63,169 nucleotides of DNA from Paraburkholderia solitsugae (lineage in GTDB: Bacteria; Pseudomonadota; Gammaproteobacteria; Burkholderiales; Burkholderiaceae), in the NCBI RefSeq assembly GCF_013177695.1, contig NZ_WOEY01000016.1, positions 1 to 63,169 on the forward strand, read 5' to 3'. Both the position numbers and the translations under genes were made by a program. The number at the start of each line of letters is the position of its first letter. Position 1 is the first letter of the stretch. Of the stretch, positions 33,682-42,256 are shown piece by piece. The notes under the pieces are model-generated. The model ran no database searches, had not been told where the DNA came from, and was given only the letters and a program-made list of their open reading frames with translations.

Positions 33682-34690
33682 ACCCGATGCCGCGCTGCTC
33701 ACGCGCAAACGCGAAACGCCGTTGCAATGGGAAGTGTTGCTGGTCATCGTGCTGGCTCTGTCGCTCGGGCTCGGGCGGTGGTTGTCGCCGATGTTCCTAA
33801 CCGGTGCGAATGTCAGCAACATCCTCGCCGATCTGACCGAGATCGCATTGATGGCGCTGCCCATGACCTTGATTATCGTCGCCGCGGAAATCGATCTTTC
33901 GGTGGCATCGGTACTGGGTGCGTCCAGTGCGCTGATGGGCGTGCTGTGGCACATGGGCTTGCCGATGCCGGTTGTCATCGTGCTGGTATTGATTGCCGGT
34001 GCGCTGGCGGGCTTGCTGAACGGTCTCGTGATCGTGAAGCTCAATCTGCCTTCGCTCGCGGTCACCATCGGCACGCTGGCGTTGTTTCGCGGCCTGGCGT
34101 ATGTGCTGCTCGGCGATCAGGCGGTCGCGGATTTTCCGGCGGCTTATACGGCGTTCGGCATGGACACAGTCGGCTCGACCTTCATTCCGTTGCCCTTTGC
34201 GATCGTGATCGTCGGCGCGGTGCTGTTTACCGTGCTGCTGCAGTCCACGGCGTTCGGGCGCAGCCTCTACGCAATCGGTGCGAATCCGATCGCCGCGGCT
34301 TTCTCCGGTATCGAAGTGGCGAAGATCAGGCTGCGTCTATTCGTGCTGTCCGGCGCGATGAGCGCGCTGGCCGGCGTCGTCTATACGCTGCGGTTCACCA
34401 GCGCACGCGGCGATAACGGCGAAGGGTTCGAATTGTCGGTGATCGCGGCGGTGCTGTTCGGTGGCGTGAGTATTTTCGGTGGACGCGGGTCGATGTTCGG
34501 CGTCCTGCTGTCGCTGCTGATTATCGGTGTGCTGAAAAACGCGCTGACGCTCGATGATGTATCGAGCGAAACGCTGACGATCGTCACCGGCGTGCTGCTG
34601 CTGGCATCGGTGCTGATCCCCAATCTGGTTGCCCGCTGGCGTGCGGCGCGTGACCGGCGTTTCATCGCGAAGTCCGCTTCGTCTTTATAA
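33674..34690 (+). CDS. sugar ABC transporter permease 2 (rhamnose)
   Basis: A 338-residue CUT2 permease. Conserved blocks are MTLIIVAAEIDLSVASVLGASSA and AIGANPIAAAFSGIEVAKIRL. Hydrophobic segments run through the whole length, ending with TIVTGVLLLASVLIPNLVARW. It starts inside the end of permease 1 and pairs with it to form a heterodimeric channel for rhamnose. Confidence 0.92.
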   Translation: MAKPDAALLTRKRETPLQWEVLLVIVLALSLGLGRWLSPMFLTGANVSNILADLTEIALMALPMTLIIVAAEIDLSVASVLGASSALMGVLWHMGLPMPVVIVLVLIAGALAGLLNGLVIVKLNLPSLAVTIGTLALFRGLAYVLLGDQAVADFPAAYTAFGMDTVGSTFIPLPFAIVIVGAVLFTVLLQSTAFGRSLYAIGANPIAAAFSGIEVAKIRLRLFVLSGAMSALAGVVYTLRFTSARGDNGEGFELSVIAAVLFGGVSIFGGRGSMFGVLLSLLIIGVLKNALTLDDVSSETLTIVTGVLLLASVLIPNLVARWRAARDRRFIAKSASSL

Positions 34691-34784
34691 CGCTCTCTTA
34701 TAACCGGCTCCAGAAGAAATACCCAATACCCAATACCGACAACCCGGACAGCGTTCCGTCCAACAACAAAGCAGGAGACGCCTC

Positions 34785-35792
34785 ATGTTCAATCCTCTAC
34801 GTCACACCGGCAAGACCGCGCTGTGCATTGCTTGGGTCGCGATCAGTTGTGCCGCGTCCGCGGCGGGCTTGAAAAGCGGTCTGAAAATTGCCTTCGTGCC
34901 GAAGCAGATCAACAACCCCTATGAAGTGATTGCCGACGACGGCGGCATGGCTGCGATCAAGGAATTCAACGGCGTGGGCAAGGTGGTGGGGCCGTCGGAT
35001 GCGGGCGCATCGTCGCAAGTGCAATACATCAACACGTTGATCACGCAGCGGCAGGATGCCATCGTGATCGCGGCCAACGACGCGAACGCAGTCGTGCCGT
35101 ATCTTAAGAAAGCGATGTCGCAAGGCATCAAGGTCGTGACCTTCGACTCGGACACCGCGCCTGAAGGACGCCAATTGTTCGTCAATCAGGCGAATGCGGA
35201 AGGCATCGGCCGGGGTCAGATTCAACTGGTGGCGAAACTGATGGGCGGCGAGGGCGAGTTCGCGGTGCTGTCGGCTACACCTAACGCGACCAATCAGAAT
35301 ACGTGGATCAAGTGGATGCAGGAGGAGTTGAAGAAGCCCGAGTACTCGAAGATCAAGCTCGTGAAGATCGCGTACGGCAACGATGACGACCAGAAGTCGT
35401 TCGTCGAGACGCAAGGTTTGCTGCAGGCGTATCCGAATCTGAAGGCGATCGTTGCGCCGACCACGGTTGGCATTGCAGCGGCGGCGCGTTATATCTCGTC
35501 GTCGTCGAGCAAGGGCCGTGTGCAGGTGACCGGTCTGGGCACACCGAACCAGATGCGTGCGTTCGTGAAGAACGGGACGGTCAAGGCTTTCCAGCTTTGG
35601 GATCCGAATCAGCTGGGATACCTGGCGGCCTATGCAGCGGCGGCGCTGTCCTCGGGGACGATTGCCGGCAAGGAAGGCGAATCGTTTGATGCAGGCAAGC
35701 TCGGTAAGCGCACGATTGGACCGCAAGGCGAAATCATTCTCGGACCGCCGACCACCTTCGATGCGAGCAATATCGATAACTTCAACTTCTAA
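34785..35792 (+). CDS. rhaS: rhamnose ABC transporter substrate-binding protein
   Basis: A 335-residue periplasmic binding protein (peripla_BP_4). The signal peptide is MFNPLRHTGKTALCIAWVA with ISCAASAAG around the cleavage site. The mature domain begins LKIAFVPKQINNPYEVIADD. Typical later blocks are VVTFDSDTAPEGRQLFVNQA and VQVTGLGTPNQMRAFVKNG. It resembles RhaS of the rhizobial rhamnose transporter. AGGAG precedes ATG 34785. It is the last gene of the operon and is followed by a strong hairpin. Confidence 0.9.
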   Translation: MFNPLRHTGKTALCIAWVAISCAASAAGLKSGLKIAFVPKQINNPYEVIADDGGMAAIKEFNGVGKVVGPSDAGASSQVQYINTLITQRQDAIVIAANDANAVVPYLKKAMSQGIKVVTFDSDTAPEGRQLFVNQANAEGIGRGQIQLVAKLMGGEGEFAVLSATPNATNQNTWIKWMQEELKKPEYSKIKLVKIAYGNDDDQKSFVETQGLLQAYPNLKAIVAPTTVGIAAAARYISSSSSKGRVQVTGLGTPNQMRAFVKNGTVKAFQLWDPNQLGYLAAYAAAALSSGTIAGKEGESFDAGKLGKRTIGPQGEIILGPPTTFDASNIDNFNF

Positions 35793-35804
35793 CCAGCGAG
35801 CCGG

Positions 35805-35826
35805 GTGCCGCCAGGACGGGCGGCAC
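35805..35826 (+). terminator. hairpin after rhaS
   Basis: GTGCCGCC (35805-35812) pairs with GGCGGCAC (35819-35826), with a 6-base loop, 13 bases after the rhaS stop. No T run follows, so it may be a poor terminator or a 3'-protecting hairpin. Confidence 0.5.
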
Positions 35827-35934
35827 TGCGCCGGGCGCCGTAGCGCAAGGTGTCCGGCATGAGGCGATTAGCAGCCGTAGTACTCAATCGGGCACTCGGT
35901 TTGGTACGGGATATGCATGCCGGGCGATCAAGCG

Positions 35935-35966
35935 GAAGGCTCCCGCGGATGCCCGCTGGAGCCTTC
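35935..35966. repeat. inverted repeat
   Basis: GAAGGCTCC (35935-35943) pairs with GGAGCCTTC (35958-35966) around a 14-base loop. The second arm is followed by GTCGCGAACTTTAAG. It may be a terminator of a convergent transcript or a protein site. Confidence 0.4.
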
Positions 35967-36168
35967 GTCGCGAACTTTAAGACCTATACTTTGAATCGGC
36001 AAATCGACCGTGGGCGTAGTGGGCTCGAACTGCTATCTTGACCGGGAGCCGTTCGGACAGTGTGTCATCGTGAACGGAATTCGAGGGTCGAGGTTTTCGA
36101 CGAGGATGAAGGCGAGCAGTCAGAACGGATGCTGTACACGCAGATAAATCCCTGCTTAGAGGTGCATG

Positions 36169-36525
36169 ATGACTGAAGTGACGTGGCTTGTTGTGGCCGA
36201 CGGAGGCCGCGCGCGGTTTTTCCAGACGCCGGGACTCACACTCGACTTGCAAGAAAAAGAAAGCCTCATCAACACGGAATACACCGGCACGATGCTAACG
36301 GAGAAGGACCGCGAGAAATTCGCCAAGCGCGTTGCCGATTGTCTGGAGAAAGGCCGGCTCCATCAACTCTACAATCGGCTGAGACTCGCCATCGAGCCAA
36401 AATTTCTCGGCATGGTCAAAGCCGACCTCAGCGAGGAAACCCGTCGAATGATATTCGAGCAAATTAGCGAGGATCTGTCGACGCTCAATACCCGGGACAT
36501 TGAGGCGCACCTGCGGCGACACTGA
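36169..36525 (+). CDS. host attachment (Host_attach) family protein
   Basis: A 118-residue protein of the family annotated as required for attachment to host cells (baeRF-related). It opens MTEVTWLVVADGGRARFFQTPG. The middle has REKFAKRVADCLEKGRLHQLYNRLRLAIEPKFLGMV. These match the family pattern of an N-terminal WVVVADxxRARxF strand and a helical centre. The archaeal relatives resemble release factor eRF1 domains, so a ribosome- or RNA-linked role is possible. GAGGTGC precedes the start (36166 or 36169). It stands alone. Confidence 0.85.
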   Translation: MTEVTWLVVADGGRARFFQTPGLTLDLQEKESLINTEYTGTMLTEKDREKFAKRVADCLEKGRLHQLYNRLRLAIEPKFLGMVKADLSEETRRMIFEQISEDLSTLNTRDIEAHLRRH

Positions 36526-36630
36526 TCGGCTGCCTTGGGTGCCATGGTGTATTCACATAGTGAACCGACCTTGCCACAGAGCGTGGCCTGGCAGGGCTTA
36601 TGCGTGACCAATGCGTGGCGTATGCGCGAC

Positions 36631-36945
36631 TTACGCGCTGGTTTCCGAGTCACCCGACTCTTCGGCATCACGGAACCAGCGTTCCGCATGCGATCGCTCG
36701 GCAACCCAGGAGCGACCCTCCGGCGTGTTGAACTCGTGATCGATGAACCGGCGTCCCCATTCGACCCCGTCTCTCGCTGCTTCTTCTTCAGTTAGCCACT
36801 CGGGTTGAACGGTTTTGGGGCGGACATCGATGATTGTTCGGGCGCCGTGACTCACGCTCACACTGGCGATCCAGGCACCGAGCGGGTTGCGCTCGGGGTG
36901 CACGGTGATCTCGAATTCGCCGTAAGAAACAGTGCGTGTTGACAT
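36631..36945 (-). CDS. small conserved Burkholderiales protein
   Basis: A 104-residue protein from ATG 36945 with AAGGAG at the right distance. It begins MSTRTVSYGEFEITVHPERN, followed by AWIASVSVSHGARTIIDVRPKTVQPEWLTEEEAARDGVEWGRRFID. It shares its design with the protein at 13345-13560: an N-terminal strand pair and a WGRR/M-x-ID helix. Probably DUF6566-like; I cannot confirm. The C-terminal 35 residues (SWVAERSHAERWFRDAEE) are an extra charged helix. Function unknown. Confidence 0.65.
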   Translation of the reverse strand: MSTRTVSYGEFEITVHPERNPLGAWIASVSVSHGARTIIDVRPKTVQPEWLTEEEAARDGVEWGRRFIDHEFNTPEGRSWVAERSHAERWFRDAEESGDSETSA

Positions 36946-37196
36946 TGTTTTCTCCTTTGCAGTGTTCATGAGTGTATCCGCCCGTCATACAGCGTGCGTG
37001 CGTCCCTCCAAGCGCCATCATGCCGTAACCCCGGCAGTCCGGCGCGCGGATATTGAAGTCAAATGACAAACCAGTAGACGTATTTCACCAATATCTAGCA
37101 TCGGAGAAACCCACGTTCACATAGACATGACTTGCTCATAAACTTCGACTACAAAGCAATGGTGAGTCGCAAACTCTTCAGTTGAGGGGAGGTTTC

Positions 37197-37448
37197 ATGG
37201 AACAGAATGAACTTTCATATCGGCGGTTTCTGGTCGCCTCAACGATCGCACCGCTGCAGGGTAACCGCGGGATCGTCACGGTCGATGTCACCACCTCAGA
37301 TCCGGAGCGCATCGCCGATCTCGGAACGGCACGCTTTATCCACGTGGAACGGTGGGTTGAAAGAAATGAACCCGCTTTCCTTCAAGTCGTTGTGGACGAG
37401 TGTAAGGTCGCTATCGACCACTACGCGGACAACGTCGACGATAGTTGA
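37197..37448 (+). CDS. conserved hypothetical protein
   Basis: An 83-residue protein from ATG 37197 with GGGGAGG upstream. It consists of a strand-rich middle (GIVTVDVTTSDPERIADLGTARFIHVERW) and a helical C-terminus (FLQVVVDECKVAIDHYADN). No family recognised. It is followed 29 bases later by another small gene, so the two may form an operon. Confidence 0.6.
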   Translation: MEQNELSYRRFLVASTIAPLQGNRGIVTVDVTTSDPERIADLGTARFIHVERWVERNEPAFLQVVVDECKVAIDHYADNVDDS

Positions 37449-37477
37449 TTCTGCCGACTCTCGCATGAGGTGTTGCC

Positions 37478-37675
37478 ATGCAGGAATTCGATTTCTACCT
37501 CAACCTGAAGAAACCGACACTCGGGCTCTACGTGCGCAAGGGTGCAGGCCTCCCCGACCTCGTTGACACAAGTCAGTGGCAATTCGATGGACACGTGTGG
37601 CAAAGCGAGCTGACACCCGAGATCCTGAAGGGGCTCGAGGCCAATGGCCACGCATTTCAGGAGCTGGGTGGGTGA
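37478..37675 (+). CDS. small conserved hypothetical protein
   Basis: A 65-residue protein from ATG 37478. It reads MQEFDFYLNLKKPTLGLYVR, then DTSQWQFDGHVWQSELTPEI and ends with a helix. The alternating strands suggest a tiny beta-rich fold. It belongs with the gene just before it by spacing. No family recognised. Confidence 0.6.
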   Translation: MQEFDFYLNLKKPTLGLYVRKGAGLPDLVDTSQWQFDGHVWQSELTPEILKGLEANGHAFQELGG

Positions 37676-37738
37676 GGGGTGATGCTACGGCGACCCGTGC
37701 GCGCCGTTCTGAAGCGGCCGCGCATCGATCCACTACGG

Positions 37739-38164
37739 TCATTCAACCCCGACGATCACGCTCGAGGCTTTGAAAATTGCGGTGGCGGATTTTCCGGCAG
37801 CGAGCCCGAGGCGCTCAACGCTATCGTTGGTGACGACGGCGACAATCTAGGCGCCACCCGGCGCGGTGATCGAAACTTCGGCGTTAACCGTTGCTTTTGT
37901 GACTGACGAAACCGTTCCCGCGACGCAATTTCGTGCTGACACTTTGCTGCTGTCGAAATCGACCAGCAGGATTACCGATGAGGCTTTGACTAGCGCAAAT
38001 GCTTCAGTGCCGCGGGCAAGGCCCAGCGAGGTGGCGCTTCCGCGTGTGATGATGGCGACGATATCCAGGCCGCCCCGCGTTCGAAGTGTGATTTCGTCAC
38101 TGACGGCGCCGGTTTTGATTTCGGCGATCTGCCCGACGAAATGGTTGCGAGCGCTGGTGAGCAT
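37739..38164 (-). pseudogene. di-Mop molybdate-binding protein broken by in-frame TAG
   Basis: ATG 38164 with GGAG upstream opens a tandem Mop (TOBE-like) protein. The first Mop repeat is TSARNHFVGQIAEIKTGAV followed by SDEITLRTRGGLDIVAIITRGSATSLGL. The second begins VSARNCVAGTVSSVTKATVN. The frame then meets TAG at 37847-37849 right after APGGA, and continues in the same frame as IVAVVTNDSVERLGLAAGKSA to TGA at 37739. The full 141-residue length is that expected of a cytoplasmic molybdate-binding di-Mop protein. As it stands, translation would give 105 residues with one and a half Mop domains. The amber could be a true mutation or a base error. Confidence 0.8.
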
Positions 38165-38419
38165 ATCGATCTCCGCTGGACACGTTAGGGTCCAATCAGC
38201 CGGGAAGTTGGGTTGGCTGAACGATGCAAATCAGTGTAGTGCCGATTCGGGAATCCACAAGTCTCTCAACTGGGGATGCCTTGTATCGGTCGAGACAGCG
38301 CTTCGATCTCTTCAAATTAGTACTATCCTTGCCTTAGGCTGGATGAAAGCGCGCTGTCGCATGATCTTCATGCGGCGCGAATCACATGTCGGCCATGGAG
38401 AGGAGAGAGGGAGAGAATC

Positions 38420-38800
38420 ATGCCGGAGCAGCTAGTCAATTTGAGTGACGATTTCATTGCGCTGCAGCGCAAGCGTCTGATGGCATTGCGGCAGCAACTC
38501 CTGGGCGGAGAGGAGAATACGATCGCGGACGAGCGGGCGAGCCAGGAGGAGCATGGCGATGAGGCCGAAGAGTTCGAGGACGCGGCGCAAGGCATGGCAC
38601 AGAACGAGGTCAACCAGGCGCTGCACGACGTGAACGACCAGCGCATCAGCGATATCGGGCGCGCGCTGCAGAAGATCGATGAGGGTACCTACGGCCTCTC
38701 CGATGAAAGTGGTGACCCGATACCGAAAGCCCGGCTCGAAGCGACCCCCGAGGCGATCCTGACCGTTGAAGAGCAGAGTCGCCGCGAAGCCGGCAAATGA
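38420..38800 (+). CDS. TraR/DksA-family protein lacking zinc cysteines
   Basis: A 126-residue protein from ATG 38420 behind a long purine-rich ribosome region. The helical front (LQRKRLMALRQQLLGG) and the acidic coiled coil resemble DksA/TraR. The C-terminal block GTYGLSDESGDPIPKARLEATPEA matches the DksA zinc-finger layout GTYGxCxxCGxxIxxxRLxAxPxA, but Ser or other residues replace the cysteines, and ILTVEEQSRRE replaces the second Cys pair. It cannot bind Zn through those residues. Whether it still enters the RNA polymerase secondary channel is unknown. It could be an antagonist or a zinc-independent variant. It lies next to ClpG and the Mop pseudogene. Confidence 0.8.
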   Translation: MPEQLVNLSDDFIALQRKRLMALRQQLLGGEENTIADERASQEEHGDEAEEFEDAAQGMAQNEVNQALHDVNDQRISDIGRALQKIDEGTYGLSDESGDPIPKARLEATPEAILTVEEQSRREAGK

Positions 38801-39219
38801 TGGCTTAGAACGCCCAGTGCGCGACATCGCTGGGCGGCACGCATGTCAAAGAATCAGATCTTCAGGCTGAGACGCCTCGGGCATATGCCACCAATGCCTA
38901 TCATCGGAAAAACCGATATTCCCTTATCCACGAGCCACTCTTAGAATCCAAGTGCGGATTCAGGGCTTCGTTATGCTAATCATACTGAAACCGGCGTTGT
39001 AAACAATCCGCGTTCTTCAGACAGCGCTCGTCGAAAACGGACGGATTCAAGAACCTCACAACATGCCGCGTTCGATGCGCCATCGCTATCACGGTTCTCC
39101 GCTTATTGAACAAAACAAACGGACCGTGGACGGCGGGTCTGGAGTGTTCGCTATTCACATGGACGCGTCCTATAACCTTTGAACTGGCCGCATGTTTTAA
39201 CCGAAAAAGGTGACTCTCG
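38801..39219. other. upstream region of clpG, no gene recognised
   Basis: This 419-base gap carries no credible gene. An open frame on the minus strand overlaps the clpG start and is a shadow. The bases TATAAC (39171-39176) and TTGAAC (39179-39184) are close to the clpG start, but I find no clear heat-shock promoter pair with proper spacing. It is probably the promoter region of the disaggregase. Confidence 0.4.
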
Positions 39220-42012
39220 ATGCCCGCCCTCTGCGAAATCTGTAACGCCCGTCCCGCTGTCGCCCGTGTGACCGTTGTGCAAAACGGCGAGCGGAAATCC
39301 ATGTCGATCTGCGACTACGACTACCGGCAATTAATGCGGCACCAAAGCATGCTCAACCCATTCGATTCACTGCTCGGGGGAGGCGGCCTGTCGCGCTTCT
39401 TCGGCGGCATGGAGGATGGGGCCGAGGACGAAGATGCTGGGTTCGCCGCCGAGGTGCCGCGTGAATCGGTCGATGCGACCGATGCTTTCAGTGAGCAGAC
39501 GCTCGAATTGCTGCAGCGCGCCGCTGAGAAGGCACATGAGCTTGGCCGCAGCGAACTCGACTCTGAACACCTGCTGTACGTGCTCGCGGACGCCGACGTG
39601 TGCGCGGCGCTGCTGAAGGAGCTCAAGCTCTCGCCGCAGGACATCAAGGGATATATCGATCAGCATGCGCAAAAGGGAACCGCCGATCCCGACGCGCCGA
39701 TCGACAAGATGACCGTCTCGCCTCGTTTGAAAAAGGCATTCCAATATGCGTTCCAGGCGTCGCGCGATCTGGGGCACTCTTATGTGGGCCCGGAGCATCT
39801 GCTGATCGGGCTTGCGGCCGTGCCGGACAGCATTGCGGGCACACTGCTGAAGAAATATGGCGTGACGCCGGAAGCGTTGCGTCAGAAGGTCGTGAAAGTC
39901 GTGGGTAAAGGCGCGGAGGACGGCCGTGTCGACGCGCCAACCGGCACGCCCAACCTTGACAAGTTCGGACGCGACCTCACGGCCATGGCGCGTGAGGGCA
40001 AGCTTGACCCGGTGCTGGGTCGTGCGCAGGAAATCGAGAGCACGATCGAGGTGCTCGCGCGGCGCAAGAAGAACAATCCCGTGCTGATCGGCGAGCCGGG
40101 TGTCGGCAAGACCGCGATCGTCGAAGGGCTGGCCCAGCGCATCATCAATGGCGACGTGCCTGAAGTGCTGCGCGGCAAGCGGCTCGTCGAGGTGAACATC
40201 AACTCGATGGTGGCCGGTGCGAAGTATCGCGGCGAATTCGAGGAGCGTGCCAAGCAGCTGATCGATGAAGTCACGGCCAAGAAGGACGAACTGATCCTGT
40301 TCATTGATGAACTGCACACGATCGTGGGTGCGGGACAAGGCGGGGGCGAAGGCGGTCTCGATATCGCGAACGTGCTCAAGCCCGCGCTTGCCCGTGGCGA
40401 GCTCAGTCTGATCGGCGCGACGACCCTCAACGAATATCAGAAGTACATCGAAAAAGATGCGGCGCTCGAGCGGCGCTTCCAGCCGGTGTTGGTGCCGGAA
40501 CCGACGGTCGAGCAGACCATCGTTATCCTGCGTGGCCTTCGCGACAAGCTCGAGGCTCACCACCAGGTGACGTTCGCCGACGATGCGTTTGTCGCCGCCG
40601 CCGAACTGTCGGATCGTTACATTACGTCGCGCTTTTTGCCCGACAAGGCCATTGACCTGATTGACCAGGCGGCGGCGCGCGTGCGCATCGGCGCGACCTC
40701 GCGTCCTGCGGCCATCCTGGAGCTCGAAGCCGAGATCGCCCAGCTCAAGCGCGAGCAGGATTATGCGTCTTCGCGCAAGCGCTTCGATGAGGCGAAAGCT
40801 TTCGAGGCACGGATCGGCGAAAAGCAGGAGAAACTCGACGAACAGATGGAGACATGGCAGCGCAAGACCGGCTCGGAAACGCTCGAAGTGACCGTGGAGT
40901 CGATCGCCGAAGTGGTGTCGCGTCTCACCGGCGTTCCAGTCACGGAACTCACACAGGAAGAGCGGAAGAAGCTTCTGGAGATGGAGAATAAGCTGCGCGA
41001 GCGCGTGATCGGCCAGGACGACGCGGTGATTGCCGTGAGCGATGCCGTGCGCCTCTCACGTGCGGGGCTCGGCCAGACGAACCGGCCTATCGCGACGTTC
41101 CTGTTCCTCGGACCGACGGGTGTCGGCAAGACCGAACTCGCGAAGGCGCTGGCAGAAACGGTGTTCGGCGACGAGCAGGCGGTCGTTCGTATCGACATGT
41201 CGGAGTACATGGAGCGTCACGCGGTCGCACGGTTGATCGGCGCCCCTCCAGGTTACGTCGGTTATGACGAGGGTGGGCAACTGACCGAGCGCGTCCGGCG
41301 GCGCCCTTACTGCGTGATCCTGCTTGACGAGATCGAGAAGGCGCACCCCGACGTGTATAACGTGCTGCTACAGGTGTTCGACGACGGGCGGCTGACCGAC
41401 GGCAAGGGCCGGGTCGTGGACTTCAGCAACACGATCATCATTGCGACGAGCAATCTCGGCGCATCGATCATCATGGACAACCTCGAGAAACCGGAAGCGG
41501 ATCGCCAAGGTGAAAAAGAGGTCCGCGAGGAATTGATGGGCGTGCTCAAGGGACACTTCCGGCCCGAATTCCTGAACCGGATCGACGAGATCATCGTCTT
41601 CCATGGGCTCTCGCGCGACAACATCCGCTCGATCGTGCAGATCCAGCTCGAACGGGTGGTGCGCACCGCTGCCGCGCAGGACATTACCCTCAAGATCGAC
41701 GAATCCGTGATTGATCACCTCGCCGAGGCCGGCTATCGGCCGGAGTTCGGTGCACGCGAGTTGAAGCGCCAGATTCGCCAGGAACTGGAAACGCGGCTTG
41801 CGAAGGAGATGCTCGGCGACATCCTGAAGTCGGGCGACACCGTCGACGTCAGTTATGACAAGGACAGCGGCGAAGTGAAGTTCACCAAGAGCGAGGCAGC
41901 GCCTGCGCCTAAGGCGGCGAGCGGGAAGGGGAGTAACGGACGCGCGAAGAAAAAGCCGTCTAAAGAGGCCAGCAGCCCCGAGCCAACTGAAAGCGCCGCC
42001 TCGAAGGAGTGA
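39220..42012 (+). CDS. clpG: ClpG/ClpK-type AAA+ disaggregase
   Basis: A 930-residue Hsp100 ATPase. An N-terminal small zinc-type domain (CEIC at 5-8, SICDYDY near 31) and a Clp repeat domain come first. AAA+ module 1 has Walker A GEPGVGKT near 291-298 and Walker [12 protein letters not shown] short ClpC-like middle region follows ([26 protein letters not shown]), then AAA+ module 2 with GPTGVGKTE near 631-638, Walker [12 protein letters not shown] and a C-terminal D2 domain. The tail is Lys/Ser/Ala-rich. The extra N-terminal zinc domain is characteristic of ClpG/ClpK proteins, which disaggregate proteins and give heat resistance, rather than of ClpC or ClpB. I therefore prefer ClpG; true ClpC is possible. 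Confidence 0.8.
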   Translation: MPALCEICNARPAVARVTVVQNGERKSMSICDYDYRQLMRHQSMLNPFDSLLGGGGLSRFFGGMEDGAEDEDAGFAAEVPRESVDATDAFSEQTLELLQRAAEKAHELGRSELDSEHLLYVLADADVCAALLKELKLSPQDIKGYIDQHAQKGTADPDAPIDKMTVSPRLKKAFQYAFQASRDLGHSYVGPEHLLIGLAAVPDSIAGTLLKKYGVTPEALRQKVVKVVGKGAEDGRVDAPTGTPNLDKFGRDLTAMAREGKLDPVLGRAQEIESTIEVLARRKKNNPVLIGEPGVGKTAIVEGLAQRIINGDVPEVLRGKRLVEVNINSMVAGAKYRGEFEERAKQLIDEVTAKKDELILFIDELHTIVGAGQGGGEGGLDIANVLKPALARGELSLIGATTLNEYQKYIEKDAALERRFQPVLVPEPTVEQTIVILRGLRDKLEAHHQVTFADDAFVAAAELSDRYITSRFLPDKAIDLIDQAAARVRIGATSRPAAILELEAEIAQLKREQDYASSRKRFDEAKAFEARIGEKQEKLDEQMETWQRKTGSETLEVTVESIAEVVSRLTGVPVTELTQEERKKLLEMENKLRERVIGQDDAVIAVSDAVRLSRAGLGQTNRPIATFLFLGPTGVGKTELAKALAETVFGDEQAVVRIDMSEYMERHAVARLIGAPPGYVGYDEGGQLTERVRRRPYCVILLDEIEKAHPDVYNVLLQVFDDGRLTDGKGRVVDFSNTIIIATSNLGASIIMDNLEKPEADRQGEKEVREELMGVLKGHFRPEFLNRIDEIIVFHGLSRDNIRSIVQIQLERVVRTAAAQDITLKIDESVIDHLAEAGYRPEFGARELKRQIRQELETRLAKEMLGDILKSGDTVDVSYDKDSGEVKFTKSEAAPAPKAASGKGSNGRAKKKPSKEASSPEPTESAASKE

Positions 42013-42184
42013 TGTCTGCAACACGCCAGGAGGCGCCGCCGCGTCATCGCCGACGGTGTGCGGCGCCCAGCCTGGTCGAGACCGATGGCGGTGTCGCTGT
42101 ACTTGAACTGTGCACGCCCGCCGCCGGTCGATCTGTACCTTTCACGGTGTATTAACCCAATTAGACTGAACTCGTATCCAAGCC

Positions 42185-42205
42185 TTATGCCGTGATACGG
42201 CATAA
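42185..42205. promoter_or_regulatory. palindromic operator candidate upstream of the molybdoenzyme
   Basis: TTATGCCGT (42185-42193), GAT, then ACGGCATAA (42197-42205): a perfect 9-bp inverted repeat with 3 bases between. It lies about 52 bases before the FdhF/YdeP start, within the usual promoter zone. A dimeric regulator, perhaps responding to molybdate, oxygen or stress, could bind it; the sequence is not a standard ModE or FNR box. Confidence 0.6.
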
Positions 42206-42256
42206 TCCCACACGATAAAGCCTTAAGGCCTCCTAAGGCAGGCCATGGAGTCTCAT

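Larger units (their letters stand above)
35793..36168. other. gap after rhamnose operon, two hairpins
   Basis: This 376-base gap contains the GC-rich hairpin at 35805-35826 and a second hairpin at 35935-35966. A 63-codon frame (35850-36041) has no family resemblance and I do not call it a gene. The region separates the rhamnose operon from the stress region. Confidence 0.4.

Noticed and set aside
32593..34074. A 493-codon minus-strand open frame
   Set aside because: It is antisense to the two rhamnose permeases and is a high-GC artefact.
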